DNA of 64,000 nt from Cyclobacterium xiamenense (GTDB lineage Bacteria; Bacteroidota; Bacteroidia; Cytophagales; Cyclobacteriaceae). Position numbers and translations under genes: made by a program. Below are positions 8,477-17,632 of the stretch, in pieces. The DNA lies in contig NZ_WIOK01000003.1 of the NCBI RefSeq assembly GCF_009467825.1, forward strand, positions 1 to 64,000, read 5' to 3'. The notes under the pieces are model-generated. The model saw nothing but the letters and a program-made list of their open reading frames with translations, did not search any database and was not told where the DNA came from. Position 1 is the first letter of the stretch, and each line of letters begins with the position of its first letter.

Positions 8477-9844
8477 TTAAGCTTGGACTTTTTTTACCCG
8501 GATGGAGGTACCTTCGGTGCTGATTACCTGGATTTTTTCTCCCTTGTCAATAAACTCCCCACGGGAATAGGCATCGTACATCTCATCGTCTATGAGTACC
8601 TTACCACTAGGCATCAAGCGGGTATGCGAAATACCTTGTTTTCCAAGCAGGTCGTTACTATAAAACGAAGAGGTGTACCCGTCTGATTTTTGCTGGGTAC
8701 TCGCTAGGGAAATCTTACTGAAACTTTCCCATTGATTGACCTTCGGCGTTAGGGTGAAAATCAACACGGTAGCAACAATTGCCGCCAAAATCACCGTCAA
8801 GAGTGCTGTAAACAGCTTCCCGGAGCTAACGAAGGTAAAATCAAACTGATCGTTGGGAAGCATGCCCATGGTGAGACCCGCCAGAATACAGACAATCCCC
8901 AGAATGCCAAACACCCCGAAGCCGGGAATGACGAATATTTCCACGGCCAATAAAATAATACCCAGAATAAAAATGACCACTTCCAGATTGCTGGCCAGCC
9001 CGGTCAGGTAATAAGGAATGAAATAAAGCACCACCGCAATGCCACTGGCGGCCAGTGGAAAGCCGATACCCGGAGTCTGAATTTCAAAATAAATCCCCGC
9101 AAAAATAACCAAAATCAAAAAGCCACTCACTGCCGGATTCAGGAAAAAGGCAATGATGTCTTCGGCTACCGAGGGTGCATACCGATAGATTTCGTAATTT
9201 TCCAGTCCATTTCGTTCTATAATCTCTTCGATTGAAGCCACTTCCGCTTCACAAAAACCATTGGCGATGGCCTCGGATACGGAGAACGTGACCACCTCCC
9301 CTGCCTCCGATATGCCCTCCACCTCCAGGTCTTCGTCCACCATTGCTTCCGCAATCTGCGGATCCCTGCCCCGAGCCTCCGCGGTACTACGCATCATCGA
9401 CCGCATGTACGACTGGTATTTGTCCGGGGCTGCCTCGCCCCCACCTCCCATGACCACGGTGGCCGCACCAATGCTACCCCCTCTGGCCATGTAGATGCTA
9501 TCGCAGGCGATGGAAATCAACGCACCTGCCGAAGCGGCATCCTTGTCGATAAACGAGTGAATCGGCACCTTGGACTCCAAAAACAGCGTACGGATGTCGT
9601 CTGCATCGGTAACCGCGCCACCGTAGGTATCCATGTGTACAATGATCATCGCAGCATTTTTCTCAGCTGCTTCTTCAAGCGCTAGCCGTACCTTTCGGTT
9701 CATCCGGGGATCGATATCGCTTTTCATGTCAAAAACATATACGGTCTTGACCGAATCGGCTGTTACCTCGGTTTGCCCCCAGGCCGGTAGCAGGGACACG
9801 AAAAATGCGCTTGCGAAAAACAATAAACTAACTACGAATTTCAT
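8477..9844 (-). CDS. NfeD-family membrane-bound serine protease (ClpP-class)
   Basis: 455 residues with a signal peptide (1-23), an N-terminal ClpP/SppA-like protease domain and a C-terminal NfeD part. The likely nucleophile is S105 in KDAASAGALIS, preceded by the HMDTYGGAV segment that shapes the oxyanion site. Several TM segments follow (about 235-380, beginning near AFFLNPAVSGFLILVIF), then an OB-like NfeD C-terminal domain (about 385-455). Such proteases cleave membrane proteins such as stomatins, and NfeD often sits beside a stomatin/flotillin gene; none is adjacent here. It is transcribed divergently from the LysM gene. Confidence 0.9.
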   Translation of the reverse strand: MKFVVSLLFFASAFFVSLLPAWGQTEVTADSVKTVYVFDMKSDIDPRMNRKVRLALEEAAEKNAAMIIVHMDTYGGAVTDADDIRTLFLESKVPIHSFIDKDAASAGALISIACDSIYMARGGSIGAATVVMGGGGEAAPDKYQSYMRSMMRSTAEARGRDPQIAEAMVDEDLEVEGISEAGEVVTFSVSEAIANGFCEAEVASIEEIIERNGLENYEIYRYAPSVAEDIIAFFLNPAVSGFLILVIFAGIYFEIQTPGIGFPLAASGIAVVLYFIPYYLTGLASNLEVVIFILGIILLAVEIFVIPGFGVFGILGIVCILAGLTMGMLPNDQFDFTFVSSGKLFTALLTVILAAIVATVLIFTLTPKVNQWESFSKISLASTQQKSDGYTSSFYSNDLLGKQGISHTRLMPSGKVLIDDEMYDAYSRGEFIDKGEKIQVISTEGTSIRVKKVQA

Positions 9845-9991
9845 TTATTACCAGATTTAATAACTCCCGTTGAATATACCAATAAAAACCGTCATTGTTC
9901 CCATTGAACGAAAATGGTGTTGCAATTGATAAAATAAATATCAAATTTGCATGAACATTGGTAATTTCTTATCAGAAAACTGTTTTTAAAC

Positions 9992-11194
9992 ATGAAGTGC
10001 TGGATTTTGATTTTGGGGATAATCGGTATTGCAATCCCCGGCAAGGGAAGCGAACTGGCAGCGATTGATTCGGTGGGTATCGAGCGAGTTGGAGATAAAT
10101 CCTACATCATCCACGAGGTCGATCCCCAGGAGACCCTATTTGGAATTTCCCGACGCTACGGCACACCCGTGGGGGAAATCGTCCAAAGCAACGACAATCT
10201 GAAATCCGGCTTAAAAATTGGACAACGCATCCGAATACCGTTTGTGGAAAAGGAAGCCATCCCGGAAGGAGCCAAAGTTCACCAGGTACTCCCCGGAGAA
10301 ACGCTTTTTTCCATTGCCAAAACCTACCAGGCAACCGTCAATGAACTTATGGAATGGAACAACCTCCGGGGCACCGATATAAGTGTGAGGCAGTCGCTGC
10401 TTATCAAAGGCCTGGAAAAGAAAGAAGCACCGGTCGCCGAAGAAAAAATTGAGGAAACGGTAGAACTGGCGGATCAAACCGTGGCTGTTACCAACGAACA
10501 GGTGACGCCAGCTGCCGAAACCTCCGACAAAAACGTAAAAAAGAAAACCGAGAGGGAGGTCAAAGAACCGAATCGTTCGGAGCTACCCGAGGCAGCTAGC
10601 CCCGAGAGCAAACCTACTGTATCCAGTACTGGCAACTGGATTTCGCACGAGGTCGTGCAGGGAGAAACGCTCTTCGCTATTGCGAGAAAATACGATGCGA
10701 AGGTGGAAGATCTGATTCAGTGGAACGGCCTCTCTTCCAATAACCTACGAATCGGCCAAACCCTGAAAGTGGGCCGGGAAACCAATGCCCAAATCCCGGT
10801 CACTCAACTTCCCGGACCTTCCGAACCGACTGCCGAAGCTGCTCCAAGCAGCACCCGGTCCCCTTCGCAGCCTGCACCCGCACAACGGGGAACCAGCTCC
10901 TCTTCCAGCATCGACACCTCCACTGCCTTTAAAAACATTTCGGAAAACGGGCAGGCAGAAGTGATTGCTGGTACCGGCAACCACAAGAAATACCTGGTAC
11001 TCCACCGCAGCGCCCCCGTAGGGACAATCATGCGCATCCGCAACGAAGAAAATGACGTTACGGTATTTGCGCGAGTGGTAGGGGTGCTTCCGGATACGGG
11101 CGATAACAACAAACTCTTGATCAAGGTGTCCAAAGCAGCTTTCGATCAACTAAAAGCAGTCAATCCCCGGTTTCGGGTAGCCATCTCCTATTGA
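9992..11194 (+). CDS. Secreted triple-LysM protein with RlpA-like C-terminal domain
   Basis: 400 residues. A short signal peptide is followed by three LysM peptidoglycan-binding modules at about 39-83, 92-136 and 218-262, each with the usual GETLFxIxRxYxxxVxELxxWN pattern. Charged and Ser/Pro-rich linkers separate them. The last about 85 residues (GTGNHKKYLVLHRSAPVGT onward) resemble the double-psi beta-barrel of RlpA-like septal proteins. The protein probably binds or remodels peptidoglycan in the periplasm. Residues required for lytic transglycosylase activity cannot be confirmed, so it may only bind. Confidence 0.88.
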   Translation: MKCWILILGIIGIAIPGKGSELAAIDSVGIERVGDKSYIIHEVDPQETLFGISRRYGTPVGEIVQSNDNLKSGLKIGQRIRIPFVEKEAIPEGAKVHQVLPGETLFSIAKTYQATVNELMEWNNLRGTDISVRQSLLIKGLEKKEAPVAEEKIEETVELADQTVAVTNEQVTPAAETSDKNVKKKTEREVKEPNRSELPEAASPESKPTVSSTGNWISHEVVQGETLFAIARKYDAKVEDLIQWNGLSSNNLRIGQTLKVGRETNAQIPVTQLPGPSEPTAEAAPSSTRSPSQPAPAQRGTSSSSSIDTSTAFKNISENGQAEVIAGTGNHKKYLVLHRSAPVGTIMRIRNEENDVTVFARVVGVLPDTGDNNKLLIKVSKAAFDQLKAVNPRFRVAISY

Positions 11195-11375
11195 TGGATT
11201 TTGGAAAAACAACGGCTTTTTGGCCTTTTTTCCGGGAGATACCACGCCAGGTGCTAGTTTTTCCTGCTGAACCTCGACAAATCCCTCCCCTGGATTTCCG
11301 AAATGCACTGGTTCCGGATAAATGGTTAACTTGCGGGAATGGATTGAATAGGTATACACACAGGTTTGAAACACG

Positions 11376-12398
11376 ATGAACGTAAGAAAAAATAAACCCG
11401 TTATAGGCATAAGCATTGGCGACATCAATGGGATCGGAGCTGAGGTAACCATGAAGGCGCTGCAGGATAGCCGCCTGCAAAAGATGATCACCCCGGTTAT
11501 TTACGGTCATGGAAAAGCGATTACCTACTACCGGAAAATACTGGAAATGAACGACTTCAACTTCATGCAGGTGAGAAGTATTGAAGAAATTCACCACAAA
11601 AAAACCAACGTGATCAACGTGGTGCAGGAATCGCCCGAGGTAAGTCCCGGTATAGAAACGCGGGAGGCGGGAAGAATGGCCCTGGCCGCCCTGGATCAGG
11701 CGATCGTGGACCTAAAAGCCGGTCACCTGGATGCATTGGTCACCGCTCCTTTAAACAAAAACAATATCAACAGCGAGGAAACGCCGTTTATTGGACACAC
11801 GGAATACCTCACAGAGGCCTTTGAACTCGGAAAAAGCCTGATGTTTATGGTTTCGGAAGACATGCGTATCGGCCTTGTAACGGGACACCTTCCCCTGAGA
11901 GAAGTGGTTCATTCAATCAATTCGGACACGATCAAGGAAAAGTTAAAAATCATGCTCAAATCCCTGAAACAGGATTTTGGGATTGCAAAACCGAAAATAG
12001 CGGTATTAGGCGTCAACCCACATGCAGGCGAGGACGGGCTTTTGGGTTCCGAGGAGCAAGAAATCATCGAACCAGTGGTCAAGGAGTTTAAGGACAAAGG
12101 CAACCTGGTTTTTGGCCCCTATCCTGCAGATGGCTTTTTTGGCATGATGCACCAGAAGAAGTTTGATGGCGTGCTGGCCATGTACCACGATCAGGGTTTG
12201 GTGCCCTTCAAAACCGTATCGTTTGAATCGGGCGTCAACTTCACCGCAGGGCTGCCAATCATCCGAACTAGTCCGGACCACGGTACCGCTTACAACATCG
12301 CTGGAAAAAATTGCGCCGAAGCGGGTTCCATGCGCGCTGCCATCTACCTGGCTCACGACATCATTAAACGTAAACATGACTGGGCATCAGAGAATTAA
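11376..12398 (+). CDS. pdxA: 4-hydroxythreonine-4-phosphate dehydrogenase
   Basis: 340 residues. PdxA oxidises 4-phosphohydroxy-L-threonine with NAD in the DXP-dependent pyridoxal phosphate pathway. The N-terminal ISIGDINGIGAEV, the TAPLNKNNI substrate loop, GHTEYL and the metal-binding MYHDQGLVPFK are all seen. It is followed 66 bases later by DUF177 and rpmF, an order common in Bacteroidota; a promoter box before DUF177 suggests that those two also have their own transcript. Confidence 0.95.
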   Translation: MNVRKNKPVIGISIGDINGIGAEVTMKALQDSRLQKMITPVIYGHGKAITYYRKILEMNDFNFMQVRSIEEIHHKKTNVINVVQESPEVSPGIETREAGRMALAALDQAIVDLKAGHLDALVTAPLNKNNINSEETPFIGHTEYLTEAFELGKSLMFMVSEDMRIGLVTGHLPLREVVHSINSDTIKEKLKIMLKSLKQDFGIAKPKIAVLGVNPHAGEDGLLGSEEQEIIEPVVKEFKDKGNLVFGPYPADGFFGMMHQKKFDGVLAMYHDQGLVPFKTVSFESGVNFTAGLPIIRTSPDHGTAYNIAGKNCAEAGSMRAAIYLAHDIIKRKHDWASEN

Positions 12399-12439
12399 AA
12401 TAATTAGCCTCTACACTTTAGAAAACAAAAATTATTCCT

Positions 12440-12447
12440 TAAATTTG
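12440..12447 (+). promoter_or_regulatory. Bacteroidota-type -7 promoter box upstream of DUF177-rpmF
   Basis: TAAATTTG is an exact match to the TAnnTTTG -7 consensus used by the Bacteroidota primary sigma factor, 17 bases before the DUF177 start. A clear -33 TTG is missing at the expected distance (the region reads TTTAGAAAA), so the call depends mainly on the -7 element. Confidence 0.5.
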
Positions 12448-12464
12448 CGGTCTTAATTCGGAAA

Positions 12465-13016
12465 ATGAAATTCATAAGGAACTTCGATATTGACATCATC
12501 CGACTGAAAGAGGGGGAGCATTTATTCCACTTCGAAATAGGTGAGGAATTCTTGGCTCACTTTGAAGTGATCAAAGAGGTGGTCCATAAAGCTGCCATTC
12601 GAGTGGATGTAAAACTAGATAAACGTATCAATCTGATCGAAGCCGATTTTGACGTACAGGGTACGGTAGAGCTGACCTGCGACAGGAGTCTGGAAAAATT
12701 TAACCAGCCACTTGCGGTCCAACACAAAATTCTGTACAAATACGGAGAGGAAGAAAAAGAAATCAATGAGGAAGTTTTTTTGATTACCAAAGATACTCCG
12801 GCCATAAATGTGGCTCAGTTGATTTACGAGTTTATCCTTTTAGCCATTCCGGCCAAAAAAATCCATCCGGAGCACCGCATCGAGGGAGACGAGGAGGAAG
12901 AAGAGGACGGCTGGATTGTATACGAAGCAGGCGAAGAAAGAAACGAAGACGACACCAGTAATGCCGAACAGAATCCGTTCTGGGAAGCATTGAAAAATTT
13001 AAAAAATAACGAATAA
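12465..13016 (+). CDS. DUF177 / YceD-family protein
   Basis: 183 residues. The family's core includes a segment with TCDRSLEKFNQPL (about 71-83), where a conserved Cys is followed by a basic residue, and an acidic C-terminal half (EGDEEEEEDGW). YceD proteins are encoded next to rpmF in most bacteria and are linked to 23S rRNA handling or ribosome assembly. The gene stops 17 bases before rpmF, so they are one operon. There is no sign of truncation. Confidence 0.9.
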   Translation: MKFIRNFDIDIIRLKEGEHLFHFEIGEEFLAHFEVIKEVVHKAAIRVDVKLDKRINLIEADFDVQGTVELTCDRSLEKFNQPLAVQHKILYKYGEEEKEINEEVFLITKDTPAINVAQLIYEFILLAIPAKKIHPEHRIEGDEEEEEDGWIVYEAGEERNEDDTSNAEQNPFWEALKNLKNNE

Positions 13017-13033
13017 TCTAAAATCACATAGAT

Positions 13034-13225
13034 ATGGCACATCCTAAAAGGAAAATTTCCAAAACCAGAAGAGACAAGCGACGAACGCATTATAAATTAA
13101 ACGCGCCCGGTCTGGCACAGTGTCCTACCACCGGCGAATTTCACTTGCCTCACCGTGCCTTTTGGCTCGATGGCAAACTGTACTACAAAGGTCAGGTCAT
13201 CATCGAGAAGGAAGTCGTCGCCTAA
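13034..13225 (+). CDS. rpmF: 50S ribosomal protein L32
   Basis: 63 residues starting [17 protein letters not shown], the basic N-terminus of L32, followed by [15 protein letters not shown]. Only one Cys is left in place of the four-Cys zinc ribbon, so this is a zinc-independent (C-minus) L32 as in many Bacteroidota. It is the distal gene of the DUF177-rpmF unit and is followed by a strong terminator. Confidence 0.97.
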   Translation: MAHPKRKISKTRRDKRRTHYKLNAPGLAQCPTTGEFHLPHRAFWLDGKLYYKGQVIIEKEVVA

Positions 13226-13250
13226 TTACCGGATACGTTCCTTTTTTAAG

Positions 13251-13288
13251 ACTGCCCGGGAAATTAACTTTCCGGGCAGTTTTTTTTA
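13251..13288. terminator. Intrinsic terminator after rpmF
   Basis: Arms ACTGCCCGGGAAA (13251 onward) and TTTCCGGGCAGT (ending 13280) form a GC-rich stem followed by eight T residues. It ends rpmF transcription and lies just downstream of the convergent gene at 13306-14871. Confidence 0.88.
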
Positions 13289-13305
13289 TCGTTCCTCACA
13301 GTCTC

Positions 13306-14871
13306 CTATTTTTCTTTTTCCAGCAAGGACTTTTCCAAAAACTTTTGCCGGATGATCTGCTGTACGGGACGGTTTTCGATTTTGCTCTCCAGCCAGGAAA
13401 TGATATCCAGGTATAAAAAGGCTCGTTTTTCGTACGGATGATGCTCGTATACAATTAGTTTCTCCCGGAGTTCAATAAACGCCGCTTTCAGTTCGTGGTC
13501 GTATATCCGGCTTAGGTTTCGGACAAAGCGGACCATTTCTTTTTGTACCTGATGCAAATCATCCATTTTGATCAAAAACCGGTACACGTTCCGAATCTGC
13601 CCATCCAATTTTTCGTCCTTGCCGGCCTCGTAGCTGGCTATCAACTTTAGGATGTGCGCAAAGCATTGCAAATCCTCCCGCAGGCCATCCTGATTGTTTT
13701 GGATCACCTGGTCCAGGTAGTAAATCGTCTTTTCGTTATCCCCGTGCCCAAAATACAAACAGGCTACTTTGTAATGCAAGACCATGAGGTGGTGCACATC
13801 CAACTTACTTCGAATGGGCTTCATGTCCTTCAGCAAGGCCGGTACCACCTGTTCTACCCCTCGGGTAAATTCCCCCTTCAAAAAATGAATGTTCACCAAA
13901 TTGGAATACAGGTATAAAAAGGCCAGGATTCGGCTATTGTCATCCATCACAAATGCACTGCTCTCAAGGCTTGCCTGAAACTCCTCCAAAACCTGGGAAA
14001 ACCGATCGTAATACCCAAGGTAAAAAAGGGTGTCCAGCAAGTAGTGGTAGGCTTTCAGGTAGTTTCCACTTGCCACGTTGATCATGTGTGGGGAGGCATG
14101 AAAGAGGTCTACCCAATGCTGTGCCGCGCGGTAGCATAGCGGAAAGTCCTGGATAATGTGAAAATACCATACCTGTGCCTGATACAGGTACATTTTCTCG
14201 TAGAAGCCCAGTGCCGCCAAGTCGAAAGCCGGCATGTTTTGTTTGTAAAACCGTTCCAGCATCAGCTGCCCTTCCCGATCCTTAATGTACCCGGTCTTGA
14301 GGTAGATCCCGTACAATTGGAGCGAAAGGCTGGAAAAGCGGTTTTTCAGATCCACGTTTTCCGAGAGGGCAGCAGACTCCCGACTGAGCACCTCTGCGCG
14401 GTTTCGTATACTGCGAGTGATGTGCTGGGATTCGATCACTTTTTCCATTTCCACCACCCGAAGCATCACCGTGTCCAGCCCATATTCCCTGGCCATTTGC
14501 TTCGCTTTGTCCAACACTTTAAGGCTTTGCATGTACAACCCCTTGTTAAATAAGATACGCCCAAAATCAATCTGTTCGTTGAGTTGCAACTCGATGTTCC
14601 GGTCGGCATACAACAAGCGCAGCGAGGTAAGCAATTGCTTGTACAGGTGCGCCTTCATGTTGGGCAACTGCTTTTTTGTAACCGGCACCTTTTCGAGCAA
14701 CTGCCGTTCGTCGTAGGTCTCCATTTTTTCCATGGCTTCAAAAAGTTGCAAAAATTTAGCTCCCTGATTGGAGGAAAGGCGCCTGGCAAAAAGTGTGAAA
14801 TTTCGCTTTTCAGAAGGTGCCAGGCTGGCAATCAGGTCAAATAAAGAATCTTTTCTAAAATTGGATATCAT
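13306..14871 (-). CDS. Helical-repeat protein of unknown function, Bacteroidota family
   Basis: 521 residues, nearly all predicted alpha-helical, without a signal peptide or membrane segment. The start SLFDLIASLAPSEKRNFTLFARRL resembles a conserved N-terminus I have seen in unannotated Bacteroidota proteins that continue with TPR-like helices. Repeating pairs such as GRILFNKGLYMQSLKVLDKAK and YKVACLYFGHGDNEKTIYYL support an alpha-solenoid. It is probably a cytoplasmic scaffold or adaptor. It stands alone, convergent with rpmF and divergent from leuA, so context does not help. Confidence 0.8.
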   Translation of the reverse strand: MISNFRKDSLFDLIASLAPSEKRNFTLFARRLSSNQGAKFLQLFEAMEKMETYDERQLLEKVPVTKKQLPNMKAHLYKQLLTSLRLLYADRNIELQLNEQIDFGRILFNKGLYMQSLKVLDKAKQMAREYGLDTVMLRVVEMEKVIESQHITRSIRNRAEVLSRESAALSENVDLKNRFSSLSLQLYGIYLKTGYIKDREGQLMLERFYKQNMPAFDLAALGFYEKMYLYQAQVWYFHIIQDFPLCYRAAQHWVDLFHASPHMINVASGNYLKAYHYLLDTLFYLGYYDRFSQVLEEFQASLESSAFVMDDNSRILAFLYLYSNLVNIHFLKGEFTRGVEQVVPALLKDMKPIRSKLDVHHLMVLHYKVACLYFGHGDNEKTIYYLDQVIQNNQDGLREDLQCFAHILKLIASYEAGKDEKLDGQIRNVYRFLIKMDDLHQVQKEMVRFVRNLSRIYDHELKAAFIELREKLIVYEHHPYEKRAFLYLDIISWLESKIENRPVQQIIRQKFLEKSLLEKEK

Positions 14872-15012
14872 GCATTTTTTAGTATAAAAACCTGTTTATT
14901 AATACTTTAAACTAATTTATTGTCATTCAGGTATCGGACATATAAAGTTAATTGAATTTATCGACCGATGCGAAGGTTTTACATTAGTTTCTTCTAAAAA
15001 AAACCAACCACC

Positions 15013-16185
15013 ATGGATGAGAATCACGTAATGATCTTTGACACCACGCTCAGGGACGGGGAGCAAGTTCCTGGGTGCAAATTGAATACGCCGCAGAAGA
15101 TCGAAATAGCCCGACACCTGGAAGCCTTGGGTGTGGATGTGATCGAAGCGGGATTTCCGATCTCCAGTCCCGGAGATTTCAAGTCCGTTGTAGAAATTTC
15201 AAAACACGTTACCGAGCCCATCGTCTGCGGACTTTCCCGCGGCGTAAAAAAAGATATCGAGACTGCTGCGGAGGCCTTAAAGTATGCCCGAAGACCCCGC
15301 ATCCATACCGGGATCGGCACCTCCGATTCGCACATCAAATACAAATTCAAAAGTAACCGGGAGCGCATCCTGGAATGGGCCGCTGAAGCGGTGGCCCATG
15401 CCAAAAAATTTGTGGAGGACGTGGAATTTTACGCCGAAGATGCTGGCCGTACCGACAACGAATACCTGGCGCGGGTGTGCGAAGCGGCAATAAAATCCGG
15501 CGCTACGGTGCTGAACATTCCCGATACCACCGGATACTGCCTGCCGGATGAATACGGCGCGAAGATAAAATACCTTGTGGACAACGTCAGGGGCATCGAA
15601 AACGTGGTAATCTCCGCTCACTGCCATAACGACCTGGGACTGGCCACGGCCAATTCCATTGCAGCCGTGATGAACGGGGCCAGGCAAATCGAATGTACCA
15701 TCAATGGCATTGGCGAGCGGGCCGGCAATACCGCGCTTGAAGAAGTCGTCATGATCATGAAGCAACACCCCCGATTGAATGTACACAACCGCATCAATGC
15801 CAAGCTTCTAAACCCCATTAGCCGGCTGGTTGCAGAACGCATGGGCATGCTGGTACAGCCCAACAAAGCCATTGTGGGTACCAACGCCTTTGCACATTCA
15901 TCGGGAATCCATCAGGATGGCGTGATCAAAAACCGGGAAACGTACGAAATAATCGACCCCATCGAGGTCGGTGTGGACGAATCCATGATTGTCCTGACCG
16001 CTCGGTCGGGTAGAGCGGCGCTTGCTTACCGTGCCCACAAAATCGGCTATCAGCTTACCAAACTGGACCTCGATAAGGTGTATAAGGTGTTTCTGGATCA
16101 TGCCGACCTGAAAAAGGAAATCCTGGACGAAGACATCCATTACATCATCGGCGAAGCTGGCATACAACAAAAACAGGAAGCATAG
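15013..16185 (+). CDS. leuA: 2-isopropylmalate synthase (or close homologue)
   Basis: 390 residues. It condenses acetyl-CoA with 2-oxoisovalerate, the first committed step of leucine synthesis. The metal-binding [12 protein letters not shown] (about 10-21) and [14 protein letters not shown] (about 202-215) and the family segment [13 protein letters not shown] are present. At 390 residues it lacks most of the roughly 120-residue C-terminal leucine-binding regulatory domain of 500-residue LeuA, so feedback inhibition by leucine may be absent or different. Homocitrate or citramalate synthases share the fold; the ESGFP-like substrate signature favours LeuA. No leuBCD genes are next to it. Confidence 0.85.
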   Translation: MDENHVMIFDTTLRDGEQVPGCKLNTPQKIEIARHLEALGVDVIEAGFPISSPGDFKSVVEISKHVTEPIVCGLSRGVKKDIETAAEALKYARRPRIHTGIGTSDSHIKYKFKSNRERILEWAAEAVAHAKKFVEDVEFYAEDAGRTDNEYLARVCEAAIKSGATVLNIPDTTGYCLPDEYGAKIKYLVDNVRGIENVVISAHCHNDLGLATANSIAAVMNGARQIECTINGIGERAGNTALEEVVMIMKQHPRLNVHNRINAKLLNPISRLVAERMGMLVQPNKAIVGTNAFAHSSGIHQDGVIKNRETYEIIDPIEVGVDESMIVLTARSGRAALAYRAHKIGYQLTKLDLDKVYKVFLDHADLKKEILDEDIHYIIGEAGIQQKQEA

Positions 16186-16187
16186 AG

Positions 16188-16214
16188 AAAGGGGCGAGAC
16201 GGCCCCTTTTTTTA
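16188..16214 (+). terminator. Intrinsic terminator after leuA
   Basis: AAAGGGGC (16188-16195) pairs with GCCCCTTT (16202-16209) across a six-base loop and is followed by further T residues. It starts three bases after the leuA stop. Confidence 0.85.
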
Positions 16215-16341
16215 TTCCTGGATGGCTACCGGACCCGGACCATGCACAAAGGTGGCTAGCGACCGGGTCAAGCAAAAAAAACGGTTGCGTCCGAAGCGGT
16301 AAACCCGTAAATTACCCAATCAATAATAACTCCACTCCCCC

Positions 16342-17616
16342 ATGAAAACCTGGCTTGAAAAAATAAGCTCCTGGCTGAAGCATGTAGGCACCTTATTCCT
16401 TTTGCTCGCTGGCCTCCACACTGCTACCGCCCAACAATACGACCTGTTATTAAAAAACGGGCACGTCATTGATCCAAAAAATGGGATCGATGCGGTCATG
16501 GACGTTGCCATCAAGGGCGATGAGATCGCCCTGGTTCAGAAGAACATCGCGTCCGACCTGGCGGGGCAAGTCATCGATGTCAGTAGGCTGTATGTGTGTC
16601 CCGGTCTGGTGGATATTCATACACATAATTTTTACGGACTGGATCCCTACGGCCAATACAGCAATGGCTATAGCTCCATTCATCCGGATGGCTTCACCTT
16701 TCCATATGGCGTGACTACAGTCGTGGATACGGGCGGAGCCGGCTGGCGAAATTTCGTGCAGTTCAAGGAACAAGTGATCGATCGGGTTCAAACCCGGGTA
16801 CTGGCCATGCTAAATATTGTCGGCCATGGCATGAAGGGCTCCCCCTACGAACAAAACCTAAACGACATGGACCCCAAAATGACCGCTTTGGTCGCCCGGC
16901 AATTTCCCGAACACATCGTGGGCGTCAAGGTCGCGCATTATTCCGGGCACCAATGGGAGCAAATAGACCGCCTCGTGGAAGCAGGAGAACGGGCCAATAT
17001 TCCTGTAATGGTGGATTTTGGCGGTGCCAACCCTCCCCTGTCGCTGGAGACGCTGTTTATGGAAAAGCTTCGACCCGGTGATATCTACACCCATATCTTT
17101 GGAGGAGGAGGCTTTGGAAGAGAGGCCATCATCGACATGGGCGGCAACCTGCGCCCCTTCGTAAAAGCTGCTCAGGAGCGGGGAATTGTCTTCGATGTGG
17201 GGCATGGAGGCTCTAGCTTTGCTTTTAAACATGCTATTCCTGCCATGGAGCAAGGCATTCAACCGGACGTGATCAGTACCGACAGCCACATGAGCAGCAT
17301 CATGAGCGGCATGAAAAACATGAACAACATCATGTCGAAGTTCTTAAACATGGGCATGAGCCTGAACGACGTGATTGCGGCGTCTACCTGGATTCCAGCC
17401 CAGGTGATCAAACGGCCCGAGTTCGGACACCTGACGCCAGGGGCAGGAGCCGACATCGCTGTCCTCAACATTCTTGAGGGGAATTTCGGATTTACGGAAC
17501 GGACCGGAATGGGGAAAATGATGGGTAAACAAAAATTTGAGACCGAACTCACCATTCGTTCTGGAAAAGTGGTTTGGGACCTAAACGGCCTGACCGCTCC
17601 AATGTGGGACGAGTAG
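16342..17616 (+). CDS. Secreted amidohydrolase/deacetylase-family metallohydrolase
   Basis: 424 residues with an N-terminal signal peptide (about 1-30). The sequence DLLLKNGHVIDPKNGID and the metal ligands VDIHTH (H93, H95) identify the amidohydrolase superfamily. A likely carboxylated lysine lies in VGVKVAHYSGH and a metal aspartate in ISTDSHMSS. The closest group is the COG3964-like predicted deacetylase or dihydroorotase-like set. The substrate is unknown, perhaps an N-acyl amino acid or cyclic amide in the periplasm. It lies 16 bases upstream of a Tat-type phosphoesterase, so the two form an operon. Confidence 0.88.
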   Translation: MKTWLEKISSWLKHVGTLFLLLAGLHTATAQQYDLLLKNGHVIDPKNGIDAVMDVAIKGDEIALVQKNIASDLAGQVIDVSRLYVCPGLVDIHTHNFYGLDPYGQYSNGYSSIHPDGFTFPYGVTTVVDTGGAGWRNFVQFKEQVIDRVQTRVLAMLNIVGHGMKGSPYEQNLNDMDPKMTALVARQFPEHIVGVKVAHYSGHQWEQIDRLVEAGERANIPVMVDFGGANPPLSLETLFMEKLRPGDIYTHIFGGGGFGREAIIDMGGNLRPFVKAAQERGIVFDVGHGGSSFAFKHAIPAMEQGIQPDVISTDSHMSSIMSGMKNMNNIMSKFLNMGMSLNDVIAASTWIPAQVIKRPEFGHLTPGAGADIAVLNILEGNFGFTERTGMGKMMGKQKFETELTIRSGKVVWDLNGLTAPMWDE

Positions 17617-17632
17617 GCAAAACAACCTGTCC

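Noticed and set aside
11191-11379. 62-codon plus-strand frame between the LysM gene and pdxA
   Set aside because: It overlaps the LysM stop, has no recognisable content and lies in the leader of pdxA.
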